Part shown: in pieces, positions 60,538-64,000 of the stretch
Layout of the letters: every line of letters begins with the position of its first letter
Position numbering within the stretch: the first letter of the stretch is position 1
From: Achromobacter spanius
Lineage (GTDB): Bacteria; Pseudomonadota; Gammaproteobacteria; Burkholderiales; Burkholderiaceae_B
Direction: 5' to 3'
NCBI RefSeq assembly: GCF_002812705.1
Contig: NZ_CP025030.1
Coordinates: forward strand, 1,984,001 to 2,048,000
Length of the DNA: 64,000 nt
The notes under the pieces: model-generated
Databases searched by the model: none
Told to the model about the DNA's origin: nothing
What the model saw: only the letters and a program-made list of their open reading frames with translations
Program-made: the position numbers and the translations under genes

Positions 60538-61275
60538 ATGATTTCATTTGAAGGACAGGTGGCCGCGATCACGGGCGCCGGCAATGGCATTGGCTTGGCA
60601 ACGGCGCGCCTGATGGCGGCCCACGGCGCCCGCCTGGTGCTGACGGACATCGACGGCGCGCGCCTGGACGACATCGCCGCCGAACTCGACCCGACCGGCC
60701 AACGCATCTATACGCATGCGCTGGATGTGTCGGTGTCGCATGATTGCGAACGGGTGTTCGAGGCGGCGGCCAAGCATTTCGGTGGGCTGGACCACCTGGT
60801 GCATTGCGCCGGCATCTACCCGGAACAACTGGTCAAGGACACCAGCGACGAGGCCTGGCGCACGCTGATGCGCGTGAACCTGGACGGCACCTTCTATGCG
60901 TGCCGCGCGGCCCAGCGCCATCTGCGCCACAACGGGTCTATCGTGCTGCTGACGTCCTTGGCCGCGCAGCGCGGCAGCTACGCGCATGCGGCGTATTCCG
61001 CGTCCAAGGGCGCGGTGCAAAGCTTCACGCGCAGCCTGGCGCTGGAACTGGCGCCGCAGATCCGGGTGAATGCGGTGGCGCCCGGCATCATCGCCACGTC
61101 CATGACGCATGACCTCATCGGCCAGAAAGGCGCGCATCTGCTGGAAAGCACGCCGCTGCGCCGCTTTGGCACGGCCGATGAAATCGCGGGGGCGATCGCC
61201 TTCCTGTGTTCACCGCTGGCGGGCTTCGTGACGGGTGAGGTCATGCAGGTCAACGGCGGCATCTATATCGCTTAA
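60538..61275 (+). CDS. SDR family oxidoreductase
   Basis: 245 residues from the ATG at 60538, preceded by GGAGACAGG. TGAGNGIG cofactor motif (13-20), HCAGIYPE, the catalytic Ser in LLTSLAAQRG and YSASK. A normal 3-oxoacyl-ACP-reductase-like dehydrogenase. The GntR gene begins 37 bp later, so they are co-transcribed and probably act in the pathway that includes the divergent Liv/E1 operon. Confidence 0.9.
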   Translation: MISFEGQVAAITGAGNGIGLATARLMAAHGARLVLTDIDGARLDDIAAELDPTGQRIYTHALDVSVSHDCERVFEAAAKHFGGLDHLVHCAGIYPEQLVKDTSDEAWRTLMRVNLDGTFYACRAAQRHLRHNGSIVLLTSLAAQRGSYAHAAYSASKGAVQSFTRSLALELAPQIRVNAVAPGIIATSMTHDLIGQKGAHLLESTPLRRFGTADEIAGAIAFLCSPLAGFVTGEVMQVNGGIYIA

Positions 61276-61312
61276 AGTGCAGGACGCAACCATCACGTTT
61301 CCCCGACCTTCC

Positions 61313-62059
61313 ATGCCGCCGAATCAAGATCAGGATCCGCCGCGCACCGCGCCCAAGAGCTCACTTTCCGCCGCGTTGGGCGATGCGCTGGCCGAGCAGA
61401 TACGCCAAGGGGCGCTGGCCCCCGGCGACCGCCTGCCCACCGAAAAGCAGTTGACCGAAACCTATTCGGTCAGCCGCGCGGTGGTGCGCGAGGCGCTGGC
61501 GCGCCTGAAGTCCGAAGGGCTGATCACGTCGCAGCAGGGCAGCGGCGTGTTCGTGGATCCCAACTTTCAACGCAACGCCTTTCGCATCGCCGCGCCCACG
61601 CCCGGCGACACGCAGGACCTGGAACACATCCTGGAATTGATGCTGTCCATTGAAGTGACCGCCGCGCGTTATGCCGCGCAGCGCCGCACGGATCAGGACT
61701 TGAAGAAGATGCGGCAGGCGCTGGTCGGCATGGAATACGCGCTGATCAACGACAAGCTGGGCGACGAAGAAGACTATCAATTCCATCAGGCCATCGTGCA
61801 GGCCACGCATAACCCGCACCTGGTGTCGTTGAACGATTATCTGGAAGCGAATGTGCGCCGCGTCATCCGCAGCGCGCGCCACAACACGGCGCGCCGGTAT
61901 GCCGAGCGCATGGCGGCGGTGCAAAGCGAGCATCAAGCCATCTTCGTCGCCATTGAAGGGGCAGACCCGGACGCCGCCGGCCGCGCGGCCGAACAGCATC
62001 TGCGTAACGCGGCCGACCGCTTGCGGCTGTTCCAGGCGGAACGCCCCGCGCCGGTGTAG
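61313..62059 (+). CDS. GntR-family transcriptional regulator (FadR/FCD subgroup)
   Basis: 248 residues from the ATG at 61313. The winged HTH is LAEQIRQGALAPGDRLPTEK to VVREALARLKSEGLITSQQG; the C-terminal all-helical FCD domain includes EDYQFHQAIVQATHNP with metal-ligand residues. It is the natural regulator of the SDR gene and of the divergent transport/E1 operon, binding to the direct repeats at 60376-60408. Confidence 0.92.
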   Translation: MPPNQDQDPPRTAPKSSLSAALGDALAEQIRQGALAPGDRLPTEKQLTETYSVSRAVVREALARLKSEGLITSQQGSGVFVDPNFQRNAFRIAAPTPGDTQDLEHILELMLSIEVTAARYAAQRRTDQDLKKMRQALVGMEYALINDKLGDEEDYQFHQAIVQATHNPHLVSLNDYLEANVRRVIRSARHNTARRYAERMAAVQSEHQAIFVAIEGADPDAAGRAAEQHLRNAADRLRLFQAERPAPV

Positions 62060-62133
62060 CGGGCGGGGCGTGGGTGTGGAGTGCTGTGCGTGGATGTGGT
62101 TCTGGCTGCGGGGCGGGGGACGGGTTTGTGCGC

Positions 62134-63471
62134 CTAGGCGAAAGTCTGTTCCATTTCCCGCCGGAACTGCACCGCCGTTGACGTCTCGTCGTACTCCACG
62201 TCGCGCCAGCGTATCGCCTGCGATTGCCGCACCGGATTCTTGAGCTTGACCCCGTGCGACAGCCCCAGGGGCAGATAGCCTTCTTCCACCGAGTCGGGCG
62301 CCGGCATCAAGCGGCCAAACACCGTGTAGCCGCCTTCGCCGTCCAGGATCTGGCCAGCTTGCAGATCGCGCTTGGCGGTGGCGACCACATCGCCGTGCCA
62401 ACCGGCCGGCGCGCCCGTGGGTTCGCGCCGCAAGCCCACGCTGGCCACGCTGATGCCCAGTTCCAGGCCGATCAGGTGATAGGGCTTGTACATGGCGGTG
62501 TAGTTGCCGCTGGGGTCGGTGACCAGGCCGTATTCCTGGAAGCAGCGGCGCACATAGTCGCTGTCGGCGGCCAGCGTCACGTAGACGCCCCAGCGCAGGT
62601 CGCGAAACACGGGGCGGCCGTCGCGCTCCAGCGATGAAATCACTTCCACCTGGCCGCGATGGTGCAGGATGCCGCCGTCTTCGCGCGGCCGCAGCACGCG
62701 GGCCAGGTCGTCCACGCCGCACGGCGGAAAGTGCAGGCCCGACGGCGAGGGCAAGAGCCCCGTGGCGTTCGATACCGCCGCCATTTCGATGGCGCTTTTG
62801 GTGCCGTCCAGAAAGCTGTTGAACATCTGCGCGTTGAAGTCGCCCGCGGCCACCATTTCAGCGGTGAAGCCGTAGTAGGGCCAGACGGTGTCGGGCGTGG
62901 ACGTGTGGAATTCCGGCAGGTACTTGGTGCCCTTGCCGGCCGCCATGACCTCGAAGCCGCTGGCGCGCGCCCAATCGACCATTTCGCAGATCAGGGCGGG
63001 TTGGTCGCCATAGGCCAGCGAATACACGATGCCCGCTTCGCGCGCGCGGCGCGCCAGCAGCGGCCCGGCCAGGGCGTCGGCTTCAACATTGACCATGATG
63101 ATGTGCTTGCCGTATTCGCAGCAGGCCAGCACGTGGGTGATGCCGGCGGCGGCTTGCCCGGTGGCGTCGATGACGATGTCGACCTCGGGGCTGGCGATGA
63201 TGGCAAGCGGGTCGTCGCTGAAGAAGACCTTGCCGTTCTTCAGCGCGTCATTGGTGCTGCTGGCATTGAGCGCGCTGGCCGGCCAACCCACCCGGGTCAA
63301 GGCGGCGCGGGCGCGGTCGGGCGCCAGATCGGCCACCGCCACCAGCCGCATGCCCGGCGTGCGGGGGGCCTGGCTCATGAACATGGCGCCGAACTTTCCG
63401 GCACCCAGCAATGCAACACGCAAGGGCTTGTGGTCGGCTTCTCGCTGCTTGAGCAGACGGTGCAGATTCAT
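62134..63471 (-). CDS. NAD(P)-binding oxidoreductase with a C-terminal SAF domain
   Basis: 445 residues. N-terminal Rossmann fold, LRVALLGAGKFGAMFMSQAP (17-36), then a homoserine-dehydrogenase/Gfo-like middle with VVIDATGQAAAGITH-type sequence and GHTLAC. The C-terminal part (about 350-420) is a SAF-type domain, VVATAKRDLQAGQILDGEGG. Such enzymes work in hydroxy-acid or sugar-acid catabolism. It lies apart from the GntR gene; its substrate is unknown. Confidence 0.8.
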   Translation of the reverse strand: MNLHRLLKQREADHKPLRVALLGAGKFGAMFMSQAPRTPGMRLVAVADLAPDRARAALTRVGWPASALNASSTNDALKNGKVFFSDDPLAIIASPEVDIVIDATGQAAAGITHVLACCEYGKHIIMVNVEADALAGPLLARRAREAGIVYSLAYGDQPALICEMVDWARASGFEVMAAGKGTKYLPEFHTSTPDTVWPYYGFTAEMVAAGDFNAQMFNSFLDGTKSAIEMAAVSNATGLLPSPSGLHFPPCGVDDLARVLRPREDGGILHHRGQVEVISSLERDGRPVFRDLRWGVYVTLAADSDYVRRCFQEYGLVTDPSGNYTAMYKPYHLIGLELGISVASVGLRREPTGAPAGWHGDVVATAKRDLQAGQILDGEGGYTVFGRLMPAPDSVEEGYLPLGLSHGVKLKNPVRQSQAIRWRDVEYDETSTAVQFRREMEQTFA

Positions 63472-63552
63472 AGTGCGGACTCCTCCGGGGTGGGGGTACA
63501 GCCAGCACAGAATAGTCCTAAATCATGACGACTGAACAGCGTCCGGCAGGCC

Positions 63553-64000
63553 TCATGCGTCCGCGGTATAGAGCTCGCCCGCCAGCACGTTGCGCCAGTT
63601 CGCCCAGGTGATGCGGGGGCGGTCGGTCACCTGCCGGTTGTAGGGCGCATCAAACAAAATGTGCTTCCAGCGCGGCTTCACGGCGCCTTCTATCTTGGGC
63701 TTGTCGTCGATCAGCAGGTTGCCCTGCACCAGCGTCTTGTCCTTGGTCAGGATCAGCCGGTTGGTGGCGTCGCGGCCCAGGTTCTTTTCCACCCACAGGT
63801 ACTTCTCCGCCACGCAGTTTTCAAACTGCGAAAGTGGCGACGAGCAGATGCGCACGTCCATGCCTAATGCCAACAGCTCGCGCACGGCGTCCAGCGCGCC
63901 CGGCACCGGGGGCAGCTCGCGGATGAAGCCTGGCGCCGTGTAGATGGCCTCGGCCATCTTGCGTAGTTCGGGGGCGTAGTCCTCGCGGATGTGGAAAGAC
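63553..64000 (-). CDS. 5'(3')-deoxyribonucleotidase-like HAD phosphatase, 5' end off the window
   Basis: The open frame continues upstream of the internal ATG (63957) to the right edge with SFHIREDYAPELRKMAEAIY, so the true start is outside the window; at least 148 residues are seen. It matches the C-terminal part of NT5C-type nucleotidases: FIRELPPVPGALDAVREL, CSSPLSQFENCVAEKYLWVE, LTKDKTLVQGNLLIDDKPKI with the HAD Asp-Asp. The N-terminal DxD nucleophile motif is missing because of the edge. Confidence 0.85.
   Translation of the reverse strand, partial: SFHIREDYAPELRKMAEAIYTAPGFIRELPPVPGALDAVRELLALGMDVRICSSPLSQFENCVAEKYLWVEKNLGRDATNRLILTKDKTLVQGNLLIDDKPKIEGAVKPRWKHILFDAPYNRQVTDRPRITWANWRNVLAGELYTADA

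Overview
The window is about 65% GC and reads as a chromosomal segment of a betaproteobacterium of the family Alcaligenaceae, most likely Achromobacter or a close Bordetella relative. The evidence is the hemA-prfA-prmC-grxD-ubiX housekeeping run, a tripartite-tricarboxylate (Bug) receptor beside an IclR regulator, a cysI/DUF934 pair, many LysR and IclR regulated catabolic operons, and an IS481-type element. The genus is an inference; no 16S gene is present.

Layout. 1-216: start of a secreted protein cut by the left edge. 260-6369: a minus-strand operon led by a TPP riboswitch (6295-6369). It encodes a LuxE-type acyl-protein synthetase, a LuxC-type acyl-CoA reductase, an ABC importer (ATPase, permease, NMT1/THI5-like binding protein) and an SDR, almost all coupled by 4-bp stop/start overlaps. 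6455-7745: an unrecognised gene, a palindrome with phased repeats, and two identical tRNA-Phe genes. 7963-12309: hemA, prfA, prmC, grxD, ubiX. 12435-14475: an unknown protein and an orphan MetQ-like receptor. 14552-19580: a Bug receptor, acyl-CoA synthetase, citrate-synthase-family lyase and SDR operon with a divergent IclR regulator. 19598-21881: sulfite reductase and DUF934. 22072-25284: a duplicated intergenic repeat, a LysR gene and a DUF3100 membrane protein. 25320-28611: small genes (GST, carbonic anhydrase, FxLYD, PsiF). 28641-33920: repeats, then a beta-ketoadipate (pca/cat) operon with a divergent PcaR-type regulator. 33971-37201: an SDR, AtoE and 3-hydroxyacyl-CoA dehydrogenase. 37434-47001: ppc, queC, MFS/GNAT/LysR, ilvD and a LysR gene. 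47134-48418: an IS481-family insertion. 48444-60106: a 2-oxoacid-dehydrogenase-like complex (fused E1, VOC protein, E2, E3) with an SDR and a Liv-type ABC importer. 60538-62059: SDR plus GntR. 62134-64000: an SAF-domain oxidoreductase and a 5'-nucleotidase cut by the right edge.

How the genes work together. Most of the window is transport plus catabolism cassettes, each with its own regulator and visible operator-like repeats. The most unusual is the TPP-riboswitch operon. LuxE and LuxC chemistry (acid to acyl thioester to aldehyde) followed by an SDR (aldehyde to alcohol), with a thiamine-precursor-type importer, suggests uptake and reductive salvage of an oxidised (carboxylate) thiamine, HMP or thiazole breakdown product. 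This is inference; the riboswitch, gene order and motifs are read directly.

A dispersed hairpin repeat (core GTAGGATGGGTG ... CCCATC) occurs at four intergenic places, often touching stop codons, and one copy is split by the IS481 element with a 6-bp target duplication. Several other short tandem repeats (13, 36, 39-41, 40 and 225 bp) indicate active local duplication, including in-frame repeats inside lpdA and at its upstream junction.
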